From the NCBI GenBank assembly GCA_016926755.1, contig JAFGNZ010000358.1, positions 1-36,443 on the forward strand: a DNA stretch of 36,443 nt, given 5' to 3'. The stretch's first letter is position 1. Every line of letters begins with the position of its first letter. Below the pieces are notes generated by a model, which ran no database searches, was not told where the DNA came from, and saw nothing but the letters and a program-made list of their open reading frames with translations. This document shows, piece by piece, positions 8,401 to 15,691 of the stretch. This DNA comes from Myxococcaceae bacterium. GTDB lineage: Bacteria > Myxococcota > Myxococcia > Myxococcales > Myxococcaceae. The position numbers and the translations under genes were made by a program.

Positions 8401-9035
8401 ACGCCCTCGGCGACGTCCCGCATCACCAGGACCTTCTGCTCCAGGGGGAGCTCGAGCGCGAGCGGGCCCAGCGCTCGCCCCTCCACGTACTGCATGGCGA
8501 TGTAGGCCCGGCCTTGGACTTCGCCCACCTCGTACATCTCGCAGACGCGCTCGTGGTGCACCCGGGCCTGGGCGCGCGCCTCGGCGAGGAAGCGCTGCGC
8601 GAGCTCGGGGGCGCCATCCCGCACGAACTTGAGGGCCACGTTGCGGCGCAGCCGCGGATCGTACGCGAGGAAGACCTGCCCCATGCCGCCCTGCCCCAGG
8701 AAGCGCACGGGCTGGTAGCGCTCCCAGTTGGGCAGCGGGAAGGCGGGCTCCCCCGGGGAAGTGCCCTGGGCGTTGCCCTGCGGCTGTTGGGTGGGCGGCT
8801 CCTGGGGCTGCGCGCCCGCGCCGGCGGCGGCCTGGCGCTGGGCCTCATCCCTCAGGGAGATGAGCGTCTCCGGCGAGAGCTGCCCGCGCTCCCGCAGCAG
8901 CTCCAGCGGGCTGCGCTGCAGGCGGAGCGCCTCCGCGCGCAGGGACTCGAGCTGTTCTCGCGTGAGAATGCCCTCGATGAGGGCCAGGTGGAGTTCATCC
9001 TCGTAGGTTGCTTGCGGGGCGCTCGGCGGCTTCAC
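5406..9035 (-). CDS. Transmembrane Ser/Thr protein kinase with long TPR sensor region
   Basis: This 1209-residue Hanks-type kinase is typical of myxobacteria. A helical N-terminal segment and a Pro/Gln-rich linker lead to the kinase domain, about 107-370. It has GQGGMG (114-119), catalytic Lys in VALKFV (~136), HRDLKPSN (222-229), DFG (246-248) and TPHYMAPEQ. All key residues are present, so it should be active. A single membrane helix follows (391-413, LLVALGSTALLVVGLALGQA). About 780 residues of TPR-like repeats come after it (for example AIEAYLAALELDASQASVWL), probably periplasmic and ligand- or partner-sensing. The start is taken as GTG 9035, because the ATG at 9040 is out of frame and hits TGA at once. 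The SD is weak. The FHA-type activator at 3196-4815 is a possible output, but only by proximity. Confidence 0.92.
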   Translation of the reverse strand: MKPPSAPQATYEDELHLALIEGILTREQLESLRAEALRLQRSPLELLRERGQLSPETLISLRDEAQRQAAAGAGAQPQEPPTQQPQGNAQGTSPGEPAFPLPNWERYQPVRFLGQGGMGQVFLAYDPRLRRNVALKFVRDGAPELAQRFLAEARAQARVHHERVCEMYEVGEVQGRAYIAMQYVEGRALGPLALELPLEQKVLVMRDVAEGVHAAHRAGLIHRDLKPSNILVERTEDGALKPYVMDFGLARDWHGEHTATGAVLGTPHYMAPEQARGEVARLDRRVDVYSLGATLYQVLTGQPPFSGVNALEIVTRIQTEEPRPPRALAPELPVDLEAIVLKCLEKERSARYDSARALAEDLERFLAGEPVLARPAGALYRLRKKVRKHRLLVALGSTALLVVGLALGQAVLARREVSLREELSRRFTEQVERIEAMARYSAMAPLHDTSADRLALRARLSELEAEVHRGGARAEGLGQYALGRALLALGDVEGARLRLESAWQRGYHEARVAYALALALGQLYQEQLLEVERLRDAELREARREELERRYRDPALGYLRQSQGAEAPSPEYVAALLAFYEGRYEEALARLEAMDSTTPWFYEAPLLRGDILLARAARRRNQGDRAGALSDLEAARKAQAVAADIGESEPAVYYAMARLQLTALILELYSQGEIEPYYEQGLKALSQALAADPNHFKSRVLEARFHRRMAEHHAQKGGGEAVPLLEKALASARAAQALAPEHPDAHMELALGLRQWARYLQEHGEEPGEQLRQAAEAFERVRPEERDYRFHLELGQLFRVWADFEDQRGVDSLGHRQRAIEAYLAALELDASQASVWLHLGTAYFKRASQPGGSDAEGDLTRARSALDRARSIDPGNYVALFQAGQVYERQARWKDNRGGEAEPELGQAITLYRQGLAINSRIPQLHNALGGALLWQAERAWEEGKEAFPLIQEAQAAFEQARAIAPQQAFAYNNLGALHAYRAELLMRQGEDPGPSSRAAVEACRQALERVPRNALFLVTLARAHHTRASWALKQGKDPRAELEPASEALRQALELNPRLGFALRYLGETRGLQARWLSRQGRARSEDFELAAQAFQQSIEAEPESQERRLISGLLHRDWAAWLAQSGGDPTPVLRQGLALVEEARATRPDWAHARAVRASLLELLAKTPAPLPQQQAWLSEAQQELAQALASNPHLAAEWSPSLAAR

Positions 9036-9086
9036 GTCATGAGCATAGGAGCAGCCCGAGCCCGGAGGGAATACGGGCTCGCCGCG

Positions 9087-10397
9087 TCACACCGTGGCTG
9101 CCACCGCGGCCGAGGCGGGAGCGCGGCGCATGGGCTGGGCCTTGCCGTAGGTCAGCGAGCGCCACGCCCACTCGGCGGGGCCGAAGCGGAAGCGCGCCAG
9201 CCACAGGTGGCTCAGCACCACCTGGACGGAGAAGATCCCCAGCGTCAGCGCCACGCACAGCGCGGGCCCGGCCTTGCCGATCAGCCCCAGCCCGAGCCCG
9301 TAGAAGAGCAGCAGGCTGATCACGGTCTGGCTCAGGTAGTGGGTGAGCGCCATGCGGCCCACGGGCGCGAGCACCGAGAGCAGCCGCTGCCAGCGGGCGC
9401 GCTGGAAGAGCAGGGTGAAGCCCGCCACATAGACGGCGGCAGTGCCCAGCTCGGCCAGCTGCCGCACCGGCGTCATCACCGGGAGCAGCCAGGGCATGCT
9501 CTCCAGGTTCAGCACCTTGCGGGTGACGAGCTGCATCATCACGAGCCCCACGCCGTTGCACAGCACTCCGAGCACGAGGCCCCAGAGGAGCACCTTGCGG
9601 AACAGGGGCAGGTGCTGGGCGGCGTTGTGGAAGAGCCCGCGCCGGCCCGCCACCAGGCCCAGCAGGAACCGCCCGAGGATCACGGGCAGCACGAACGGCA
9701 TCATCTTGATGAAGTCCTGGAGGTAGTAGGTGGCGTTGGCGCTCACCACCTCGAGGTAGCCGCCGCTGGAGAAGGCCTCCAACGTCTGGGCCCTGAGCGC
9801 CGTGGAGCGCTCCATGGCCTCCTTGGCCGTGGCCTCGGCCGAGCCCAGCAGCTGGGGGAGGCGCATGCAGAGCATGGCGGCGGTGGAGACAATGAACACG
9901 AGGACGCCCGCCCAGATGAGCAGCGCCTTGTCCGAGCGGCTCCGGAACAGCAGCAGCCCGAAGCCCAGCAGGGCGTAGGTGCTGAGGACGTCGCCGTACC
10001 AGAGAAGGAACAGGTGCGACACGCCGATGAGCAGCAGCACTCCCAGGCGGCGGGAGTAGAGCGGGACGATGGAGGCCCCGCGCTGCTCGGCCCGCCCCAG
10101 CTGCACCGCGAAGCCCAATCCGAAGAGGAACGAGAAGATCGTGATGAACTTCCCGAAGACCAGGAACATCGTCGCGTTGCTCGCCACGGTGTCCACCAGG
10201 GACGCGTTGGCCATCAGCGCCTTCATCTGGTCGCGAGCCAGGAAGTTCCGGCCGCTGAACCACGAGCTGACGTTGGAGATGAAGACACCGCAGAGCGCGA
10301 AGCCACGCAGCGCGTCAAGGAGGGCCAGGCGCTCGCCGCCGTCGACGGGTTGGGCCTCGGAGATCGGCGGGGAGGGCGCGGGGAGGGAGGAGCTCAT
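9087..10397 (-). CDS. DUF418 family multi-pass membrane protein
   Basis: This 436-residue integral membrane protein matches the YeiB/DUF418 family. It shows LALLDALRGFALCGVFISN near the start, SFLFGLGFAVQL, and a conserved C-terminal block, APVGRMALTHYLSQTVI followed by GPAEWAWRSLTYGK. I count about 10 hydrophobic segments. The family is thought to be related to acyltransferase-like or transport proteins, with no settled reaction. Start: ATG 10397 (MSSSLPAPSPP), but the SD-like GGGGA is very close. The frame stays open upstream to an ATG at 10511, so a longer N-terminus cannot be excluded. It lies 52 bp upstream of the kinase start on the same strand, so the two may be co-transcribed. It is divergent from the SDR/ArsR-type operon. 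Confidence 0.85.
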   Translation of the reverse strand: MSSSLPAPSPPISEAQPVDGGERLALLDALRGFALCGVFISNVSSWFSGRNFLARDQMKALMANASLVDTVASNATMFLVFGKFITIFSFLFGLGFAVQLGRAEQRGASIVPLYSRRLGVLLLIGVSHLFLLWYGDVLSTYALLGFGLLLFRSRSDKALLIWAGVLVFIVSTAAMLCMRLPQLLGSAEATAKEAMERSTALRAQTLEAFSSGGYLEVVSANATYYLQDFIKMMPFVLPVILGRFLLGLVAGRRGLFHNAAQHLPLFRKVLLWGLVLGVLCNGVGLVMMQLVTRKVLNLESMPWLLPVMTPVRQLAELGTAAVYVAGFTLLFQRARWQRLLSVLAPVGRMALTHYLSQTVISLLLFYGLGLGLIGKAGPALCVALTLGIFSVQVVLSHLWLARFRFGPAEWAWRSLTYGKAQPMRRAPASAAVAATV

Positions 10398-10430
10398 GTC
10401 CCCATTAAAAGCGGCCGAACCCACGCTCGA

Positions 10431-10480
10431 CTCCCTGTATTCCCGGGCACCGCGCAGCGGTGGGAAGCCCATGCAGGGAG
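10431..10480. repeat. Nested inverted repeats in the divergent intergenic region
   Basis: The outer arms are CTCCCTG (10431-10437) and CAGGGAG (10474-10480). The inner perfect hairpin is CACCGC-GCA-GCGGTG (10448-10462), with TTCC/GGAA between. It would fold into one long stem in the leader of the DUF418 transcript, or serve as a DNA site. Function is unknown. Confidence 0.4.
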
Positions 10481-10557
10481 CTCTCAGAGATCCCTTGGGC
10501 CTCCGAGCCATGGAAAACCGGTGAGTGCCACCTCTCCGTCTTGTGTCGGGGGCCGCC

Positions 10558-10583
10558 GATTGTTTAACTTCATTTGAACAATC
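10558..10583 (+). promoter_or_regulatory. Inverted-repeat operator upstream of the SDR/ArsR-type operon
   Basis: The arms GATTGTTTAA and TTGAACAATC are 10 bp each with one mismatch, around a CTTCAT spacer. This AT-rich palindrome is conspicuous in the GC-rich background. It ends 11 bp before the SDR ATG, overlapping the likely leader or promoter. ArsR-type dimers bind such sites, and the regulator encoded second in the operon is the likely binder, giving autoregulation. Confidence 0.65.
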
Positions 10584-10594
10584 AAGGGGGCCGC

Positions 10595-11377
10595 ATGAAC
10601 GGGATCTCAGGCAGGAGCGCGCTCGTCACCGGGGGCAGCTCCGGCATCGGGTTGGCGACAGCTCGGGAGCTGTGCCGCGCCGGCGCGAAGGTGGCCATCG
10701 CCGCCAGGGGCGTGGAGCGGGGGGCGGCCGCCGCGAAGGCCTTGCGCGAGGAGGGGGGCGAGGCGTTCTTCCTTCCCGTGGACGTCTCTCGCGGGCAGGA
10801 CGTCCACCGGCTGGTGGAGGCCGTGCTGGAGCGCTGGGGGCGGCTGGATCTGGCGGTGAACAACGCGTCACTCGCGGAGCTCACCCTGGCACCTACCGCG
10901 GAGCTCCCGGAGGAGGAGTTCGACCGGGTTGTCGCCGTGAGCCTCAAGGGCGTGTGGCTGTGCATGAAGCACGAGCTGCCCGCCATGCTTCGCGGGGGCG
11001 GGGGCGCCATCGTCAACATCTCTTCGGTGAACGGGCTCTCGGGGACGCCGATGGCCGCGGCCTACTGCGCGGCCAAGCATGGCGTTCATGGGCTGAGCAA
11101 GACGGCGGCGCTGGAGTACGGAGGGCAGGGCGTGCGCGTGAACGTGATCTGCCCCGGTGCTCACCGCACGCCCATGCTGGAGGGGGTGTTCTCCCGTGTG
11201 TCGCCGGGGGAGCCCGACAAGGCGGAGGCGCTGTACCGCTCTCGAATCCCCCAGGGGAGGCTCGGCGACCCCCAGGAGGCCGCTCGTGCCATCCTCTGGC
11301 TGCTGTCGGCGGACGCCTCCTACGTGAATGGCAGCATCCTGACGGTGGACGGCGGCCTGGCCGCGGGGCTTGCCTAG
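10595..11377 (+). CDS. SDR family NAD(P)-dependent oxidoreductase
   Basis: This 260-residue classical short-chain dehydrogenase/reductase has the cofactor loop TGGSSGIG (12-19), DV near 63, and NNAS (89-92, NNAG in most members). The catalytic Ser is in NISSVNG (~143) and YCAAK (157-161) gives the Tyr/Lys pair. The C-terminal YVNGSILTVDGG is typical of the FabG-like branch. Arg residues after the second strand (AARGVER) favour NADP(H), which is inference. The start is ATG 10595 with AGGGGG upstream; an in-frame TTG at 10574 lies inside the operator and is unlikely. The substrate is unknown. It is the first gene of a two-gene operon with an ArsR-type regulator, so expression probably responds to a small-molecule signal. 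Confidence 0.9.
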   Translation: MNGISGRSALVTGGSSGIGLATARELCRAGAKVAIAARGVERGAAAAKALREEGGEAFFLPVDVSRGQDVHRLVEAVLERWGRLDLAVNNASLAELTLAPTAELPEEEFDRVVAVSLKGVWLCMKHELPAMLRGGGGAIVNISSVNGLSGTPMAAAYCAAKHGVHGLSKTAALEYGGQGVRVNVICPGAHRTPMLEGVFSRVSPGEPDKAEALYRSRIPQGRLGDPQEAARAILWLLSADASYVNGSILTVDGGLAAGLA

Positions 11378-11382
11378 GACTC

Positions 11383-12051
11383 ATGCAGAAGACACTGCTG
11401 CTCCGAGACGCCAGCCAGGTGAGGGTGCTGGCCCACCCGCTTCGCATGCGCATCATCGAGGCGCTTCGCACCCAGGAGGGCTCCCCCCGACAGGTGGCGG
11501 ACGTGCTGGGGACGAAGCCCACGAGGCTCTACCACCACTTCGCCGCGCTGGAGCAGGCGGGGCTCATCACGCTGGAAGGGACGCGGCAGCGGCGCGGCGT
11601 GGTGGAGCGGCTCTACCGGCCCGCGGCCCGGCAGTTCGTGGTGGACCGGGCCCTCTTCGAGGGGCCGCAGCGCCGGCGGCGAGGAGCCAGCGTGGTGAGT
11701 GCCGCGTCGGCGATGTTCGCGGTGACGCTCGAGGAGCTGCGCTCGGGCGTCGAGGCGGGCACCATGCCCCTCACGGATCGCCAGCGCGCGGAGCTGGGAT
11801 CCTTCCGGCTCGAGCTCGCCCCCGGCAAGCTCCCCTTGCTGATGCGGCGGCTCCGGGAGCTCGTCGCCGAGGCCCAGGCTGCCGAGGTAGGCGAGGGAGG
11901 CGAGCCCGTGCGCCTCACCGTGGCCCTGTTCCCCGTAGGGACGAAGGCGCCGGTTGCCTCCCGCGGGAGTCGTGGCAAGCGGGGCGGGAAGTCCTCGAAG
12001 GGAATCAGGCGCGGCGCTCTGGAGCCACCGGCAGGCCCAGCACGTACGTGA
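11383..12051 (+). CDS. ArsR-type winged-helix transcriptional regulator
   Basis: This 222-residue regulator starts 5 bp after the SDR stop, with AGGAC as SD. Residues ~12-80 form a winged HTH: VRVLAHPLRMRIIEALRTQ, then PRQVADVLGTKPTRLYHHF as recognition helix, then EQAGLITLEGTRQRRG as wing. It lacks the Cys metal-binding motifs of classic ArsR/SmtB proteins, so metal sensing is unlikely. The middle (90-185) is helical and resembles other larger HTH proteins of this type. The C-terminal tail is Arg/Lys/Gly-rich (SRGSRGKRGGKSSKGIRR) and may help DNA binding. Its last 47 nt overlap the convergent methyltransferase gene. The likely target is the inverted repeat at 10558-10583. Confidence 0.82.
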   Translation: MQKTLLLRDASQVRVLAHPLRMRIIEALRTQEGSPRQVADVLGTKPTRLYHHFAALEQAGLITLEGTRQRRGVVERLYRPAARQFVVDRALFEGPQRRRRGASVVSAASAMFAVTLEELRSGVEAGTMPLTDRQRAELGSFRLELAPGKLPLLMRRLRELVAEAQAAEVGEGGEPVRLTVALFPVGTKAPVASRGSRGKRGGKSSKGIRRGALEPPAGPART

Positions 12052-12823
12052 TCGGCGGCTTGCCCGGCTTCCGCACCACGCCCACCTCCCAGCTGTAGCC
12101 CTCGCGCTGGAGCGACTCCGTCATGCGCCGCAGCTCCTCCGGCCGGTGCGCGCGCAGCGCGGAGACGAGCCCGTCCCAGAAGATGACCAGCGGGAACACG
12201 GGCAGCACGTACGTGAGCAGCAGCCGCGGCAGGGTGAGCGGGCGGATGAGCGGCGTGAAGAACAGGACGAGCAGGGGGATGAACAGCGCGCCGATCACCC
12301 CTTTGGGCGAGCGCTCGACCACCTCGAACACGCCGATGGGCGCCCCTTGCGCCTGGGCATCGGCCAGCACCGCGCGCGCTGCCTCCGGGCGGAAGTGATG
12401 AAGGGCGTTGAACAGGGTCCGCATGCCGCGCAGCCCGGAGGGCACCCGCATCGCGTCCACCGGCTGCTCCAGGTACTCCGTCCCGGCGGCGAGCGCGCGC
12501 TCTCGCGCCCGGACATTCGGGTACAGATCGCTCTGCACCACCCGCACCTGCCGGCCATGCTCGGACGCCAGGAGCTTGCCCAGCCGGGGCAGCGGCCCCC
12601 CACCGCCCGAGCCCAGATCGAGCACCGTGTCCGTGCCGCTCGCCTCCAGGCCTCGGAGGAGCAGGGGCACGGTCGCATCGAAGAGCCCCATCCGCTGGCT
12701 CACGGTGGCCAGGTAGTGGGTGCAGTGGTCCCGCAGTGCGGCGGGGTACCACTCCTGGTCGAGCAGCTCGAAGAGGTGGAGGCGAGGCCACAGGGTTCGA
12801 GGAGGCGTCATTGCGGTGTCCAT
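12005..12823 (-). CDS. Class I SAM-dependent methyltransferase with C-terminal hydrophobic segments
   Basis: The protein has 272 residues. The SAM-binding motif I is VLDLGSGGGGPLPRLG (~67-82), followed by the acidic strand VVQSDLYPN and a later FNALHHFRPE that resembles the post-II/III region. From ~175 come two or three strongly hydrophobic stretches (VIGALFIPLLVLFFTPLI, LLLTYVLPVFPLVIFW), unusual for soluble methyltransferases and suggesting membrane association or a lipid substrate. A short soluble tail follows (SLQREGYSWEVGVV). Start ATG 12823 has AGG upstream; ATG 12811 is an alternative. The 3' end overlaps the ArsR-type gene by 47 bp tail-to-tail. It is divergent from the AraC-type gene, and the 95-bp gap holds the perfect palindrome CTGGCGCCAG (12865-12874), a possible operator. 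The substrate is unknown. Confidence 0.85.
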   Translation of the reverse strand: MDTAMTPPRTLWPRLHLFELLDQEWYPAALRDHCTHYLATVSQRMGLFDATVPLLLRGLEASGTDTVLDLGSGGGGPLPRLGKLLASEHGRQVRVVQSDLYPNVRARERALAAGTEYLEQPVDAMRVPSGLRGMRTLFNALHHFRPEAARAVLADAQAQGAPIGVFEVVERSPKGVIGALFIPLLVLFFTPLIRPLTLPRLLLTYVLPVFPLVIFWDGLVSALRAHRPEELRRMTESLQREGYSWEVGVVRKPGKPPITYVLGLPVAPERRA

Positions 12824-12918
12824 GGCCTCAAGATGCCCATCCCGCCGGCGCCTGGCACTGACTCCTGGCGCCAGAAGGGATTGCCCCGCGCGCCAGGGTA
12901 CCGCTAGACCTGGGGGCC

Positions 12919-13944
12919 ATGTCCTCCCCCACGGTCGCCTCGCTCTCCTCCCGCCAGGTCCGTCATGCCTTCCAGGCCCTGGATGGGCTGCGCCTGCCGA
13001 CGGTGAACTCGGAGCTGCTGTGCCGGGAGTTCGGCCTGTCGCGCGCCGAGCTGGAGGATCCCGAGGCGCGCCTCCCCTACGCCACGCTGGACGCGCTGAT
13101 GGAGCGGGCCGTGGCGCTCAGCGGGGATGACAACCTGGGGCTGCACATGGCCAGCCTCCCGGTGGTGGATCCGGACGACATGGGCTCGGCGGTGATCGCC
13201 ACCAGCCCCACCCTGGCCGAGTCTTTCGAGCGAGGCGCGCGCTACCAGCGCGTCTGGGGAGACGGAGAGCGGCTGCGCTTCGAGGAGACGGAGCGCGGCG
13301 TGCGGATGCGCTTCACCCCGGTGGGGCCGTGGCGGCCCGCGCACCGGCACCAGGCGGAGATGGCCATGGCGCAGTTCGTCCATGGCGCCCGCCTCCTGAC
13401 GGGAGAGGACGTCACCCCGCTGGGCGTGCGCTTCGTGCACCCGGAGCCGAAGGACACCCGGGAGCACCGCGAGCGGTACGGCTGTGAGATCGCCTTCGAG
13501 GCCCCGGCCAACGACATCGAGTTCTCGCGCGAGGATGCCGCCCGACCGCTCCTCCACGCCGATGCGCTCGTCCACGCCATCTTCGAGCGCCAGGTCCAGA
13601 AGATCCTCAGCGCGCTGCCGGAGGAGCCGGGGGTGGCGGCGCGGGTCCGGGCGTACCTCCAGCGCTCGCTCGGGGGTGGGGACTCCTCCTTCGCGGCCGT
13701 GGCTCGCGCGCTCCACATGCCGGCGCGCACGCTCCAGCGGCGCCTGGCCGCGGAGGGGAAGAGCTATGCCAGCCTGTTGGAGGAGCTGCGCCGGGAGCGC
13801 GCCTCGAGCTTCCTGCAGCGCCGGGTGTCGATCGCCGAGGTCTCCTTCCTACTGGGCTACAGCGACCCGAGCGTCTTTCATCGGGCGTTCAAGCGCTGGT
13901 GGGGCATGAGCCCGGAGACTTTCAGGCAGCGGCACGGCGGCTAG
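12919..13944 (+). CDS. AraC family transcriptional regulator (OruR/ArgR-like architecture)
   Basis: The 341 residues split into an N-terminal 'arabinose-binding-like' domain of the OruR type (~20-205; for example RLPYATLDALMERAVAL and NLGLHMASL) and a C-terminal AraC HTH (~241-338). The HTH shows VARALHMPARTLQRRLAAEG, then SIAEVSFLLGYSDPSVFHRA and FKRWWGMSPETFRQRH, the standard double helix-turn-helix. Regulators of this branch often control amino-acid or lipid catabolism. It is followed after 22 bp by a MaoC-like dehydratase gene on the same strand, and it lies next to the polyamine operon. Either could be its target. ATG 12919 is the natural first Met, though its SD is weak (GGGGG). Confidence 0.9.
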   Translation: MSSPTVASLSSRQVRHAFQALDGLRLPTVNSELLCREFGLSRAELEDPEARLPYATLDALMERAVALSGDDNLGLHMASLPVVDPDDMGSAVIATSPTLAESFERGARYQRVWGDGERLRFEETERGVRMRFTPVGPWRPAHRHQAEMAMAQFVHGARLLTGEDVTPLGVRFVHPEPKDTREHRERYGCEIAFEAPANDIEFSREDAARPLLHADALVHAIFERQVQKILSALPEEPGVAARVRAYLQRSLGGGDSSFAAVARALHMPARTLQRRLAAEGKSYASLLEELRRERASSFLQRRVSIAEVSFLLGYSDPSVFHRAFKRWWGMSPETFRQRHGG

Positions 13945-13966
13945 AGTAGTGCATACTCCGCGCCGC

Positions 13967-14431
13967 ATGCGCTACTTCGAGGACTTCCTGCCGGGTGATG
14001 TGATCGAGACCGGCTCGTACATGGTGTCGCGAGAGGAGATCCTCTCGTTCGCCCGGCAGTTCGATCCCCAGCCCTTCCACCTGGATGAGGATGCCGGGCG
14101 TCGCTCCATCTTCGGCGGGATCGTCGCGAGCGGCTGGCACACCGCCTCCATCTGCCACCGCCTCCTCGTGGAGGGCGTGATCAACAAGTCCCACAGCCTG
14201 GGCTCGCCGGGCCTGGACGAGCTGCGCTGGCTGCTCCCGGTGCGGCCCGGGGATGCGCTTCACGTGCGCGTGGAGGTGCACTCCACCACGCCCTCCCGCA
14301 GCAAGCCGGATCGTGGCGCCATCAAGTTCCGCTTGGAGGTGCGCAACCAGCGGGGCGAGACGGTGATGACCGAGCTCGCCACCTCCTTGTTCGTGCGGCG
14401 CCATCCGGCCCCGGCTGATCCGACTCATTGA
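13967..14431 (+). CDS. MaoC family dehydratase (hot-dog fold)
   Basis: A 154-residue single hot-dog domain of the MaoC/(R)-specific enoyl-CoA hydratase family. It begins MRYFEDFLPGDVIETGSYMV and contains FARQFDPQPFHLDEDAG, in which Asp and His of the D-x4-H catalytic pair are present. GGIVASGWHTASICHRL and the overhanging-helix region follow. Such enzymes hydrate trans-2-enoyl-CoA to (R)-3-hydroxyacyl-CoA, or act on related thioesters. ATG 13967 matches the family start; an in-frame GTG at 13949 adds six unneeded residues. It is 22 bp behind the AraC-type gene, so co-transcription is likely. The precise substrate cannot be read from the sequence. Confidence 0.88.
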   Translation: MRYFEDFLPGDVIETGSYMVSREEILSFARQFDPQPFHLDEDAGRRSIFGGIVASGWHTASICHRLLVEGVINKSHSLGSPGLDELRWLLPVRPGDALHVRVEVHSTTPSRSKPDRGAIKFRLEVRNQRGETVMTELATSLFVRRHPAPADPTH

Positions 14432-14456
14432 GCGAATTCGTCCCCTCCTCTAGAGT

Positions 14457-14479
14457 CCGCCCGGGCTCCGCGGGGGCGG
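14457..14479 (+). terminator. Weak GC hairpin between MaoC gene and the polyamine operon
   Basis: CCGCCC (14457-14462) and GGGCGG (14474-14479) form a 6-bp stem with an 11-nt loop, 26 bp after the MaoC-like stop. There is no T run, so this is at best a weak transcript end. The remaining ~60 bp up to the binding-protein gene must hold the operon promoter, which I could not place. Confidence 0.3.
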
Positions 14480-14537
14480 CCAGTTTCAGGCGCCCACCCC
14501 CCGTGCGAGCCCTTCCTCAACCCAAGGAGCAACGCGC

Positions 14538-15686
14538 ATGCTGAACCTGAAGCCGTTGGCGGTAGGTGTGGTGCTGGCCGCTGCGAGCCACGCCCTGGCG
14601 GCCCCGCCGAAGCAGCTCGGCAAGCCCGAGGGCAAGCTCAACATCATCGCCTGGCCCGGCTATATCGAGCGCGGTGAGACGGACAAGAAGTACGACTGGG
14701 TCTCCCAGTTCGAGAAGGACTCCGGCTGCAAGGTCAACGTGAAGACGGCCGCCACCTCGGACGAGATGGTCAGCCTGATGAACCAGGGCGGGTACGATCT
14801 GGTCACCGCCTCTGGAGACGCCAGCCTGCGCCTGGTCCACGGCAAGAAGGTGCAGGAGCTCAACCTGGATCTCATCCCCTCGTGGAAGACGGTGGACGAG
14901 CGCCTCAAGAACGCGCCCTGGCACACCGTGGACGGCAAGCACTTCGGCGTGCCCTACCAGTGGGGCCCCAACGTGCTCATGTACAACACGAATATCTTCA
15001 AGGAGGCGCCCACCTCCTGGGCCGTGGTGTTCGAGCCGCAGAACCTGCCGGACGGCAAGCCCAACAAGGGCCGCGTGCAGGCCTATGACGGCCCCATCTA
15101 CATCGCAGACGCCGCGCTCTACCTGATGAAGAAGCGGCCGGAGCTGGGCATCAAGGATCCGTACGAGCTCAACGAGAAGCAGTACGCCGAGGCCCTCAAG
15201 CTGCTGCGCCAGCAGAAGCAGCTCACCCACCGCTACTGGCACGACGTCACCGTGCAGATGAACGACTTCAAGAACGAGGGCCTCGCCGCCTCCAGCGCCT
15301 GGGGCTACCAGGTCAACGCCCTCAAGGCCGAGAAGCAGCCCGTCAACTCCACCATCCCCGCCGAGGGCTCCACCGGCTGGGCGGACTCCACGATGATGCA
15401 CGTGAAGGCCCAGAACCCGGTGTGCGCGTACAAGTGGATGGAGTGGTCGCTCAACAAGAACCTGCAGTCCGCGCTGGCCGAGTGGTTCGGCTCCAACCCG
15501 GTGGTGCCTGACGCCTGCAAGACGCCGGCGCCCGGCGGAAGCGACTTCTGCAAGACAAATGGCTTCGAGCGCTTCGGGCAGGTCCACTTCTGGAAGACGC
15601 CCGTCGCCAAATGCGCTAGCCAGGGGACATGCGTGCCTTACAGCAAGTGGACGCAGGACTACATCGCCATCATGGGCGGCCGCTGA
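14538..15686 (+). CDS. Polyamine-type ABC transporter substrate-binding protein (YdcS/PotD-like)
   Basis: This 382-residue periplasmic protein has a Sec signal peptide (MLNLKPLAVGVVLAAASHAL, cleavage near ALA-APP). The mature part starts with the PotD-type strand LNIIAWPGYIERG and continues with TSDEMVSLMNQGGYDLVTAS, then GVPYQWGPNVLMYNT and STGWADSTMMHVKAQNP, all usual for spermidine/putrescine binding proteins. It has several Cys near the C-terminus (DACK, DFCKT, AKCASQGTC), probably disulfides. ATG 14538 follows AAGGAG. It is the first gene of a six-gene operon ending with patD and gabT, which makes putrescine or a related diamine the likely ligand. The arrangement parallels E. coli ydcSTUV-patD. 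Confidence 0.88.
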   Translation: MLNLKPLAVGVVLAAASHALAAPPKQLGKPEGKLNIIAWPGYIERGETDKKYDWVSQFEKDSGCKVNVKTAATSDEMVSLMNQGGYDLVTASGDASLRLVHGKKVQELNLDLIPSWKTVDERLKNAPWHTVDGKHFGVPYQWGPNVLMYNTNIFKEAPTSWAVVFEPQNLPDGKPNKGRVQAYDGPIYIADAALYLMKKRPELGIKDPYELNEKQYAEALKLLRQQKQLTHRYWHDVTVQMNDFKNEGLAASSAWGYQVNALKAEKQPVNSTIPAEGSTGWADSTMMHVKAQNPVCAYKWMEWSLNKNLQSALAEWFGSNPVVPDACKTPAPGGSDFCKTNGFERFGQVHFWKTPVAKCASQGTCVPYSKWTQDYIAIMGGR

Positions 15687-15691
15687 GTGAC

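Noticed and set aside
5751-10577. Open frame of over 1600 codons on the plus strand
   Set aside because: It runs antisense to the Ser/Thr kinase and DUF418 genes, whose motifs are unmistakable. High GC3 removes stop codons on the opposite strand. Its translation is Arg/His/Leu/Gly low-complexity.
12854-12871. TGGCAC near the methyltransferase/AraC-type divergent region as a sigma-54 promoter
   Set aside because: No TTGC-like -12 element at the required distance.
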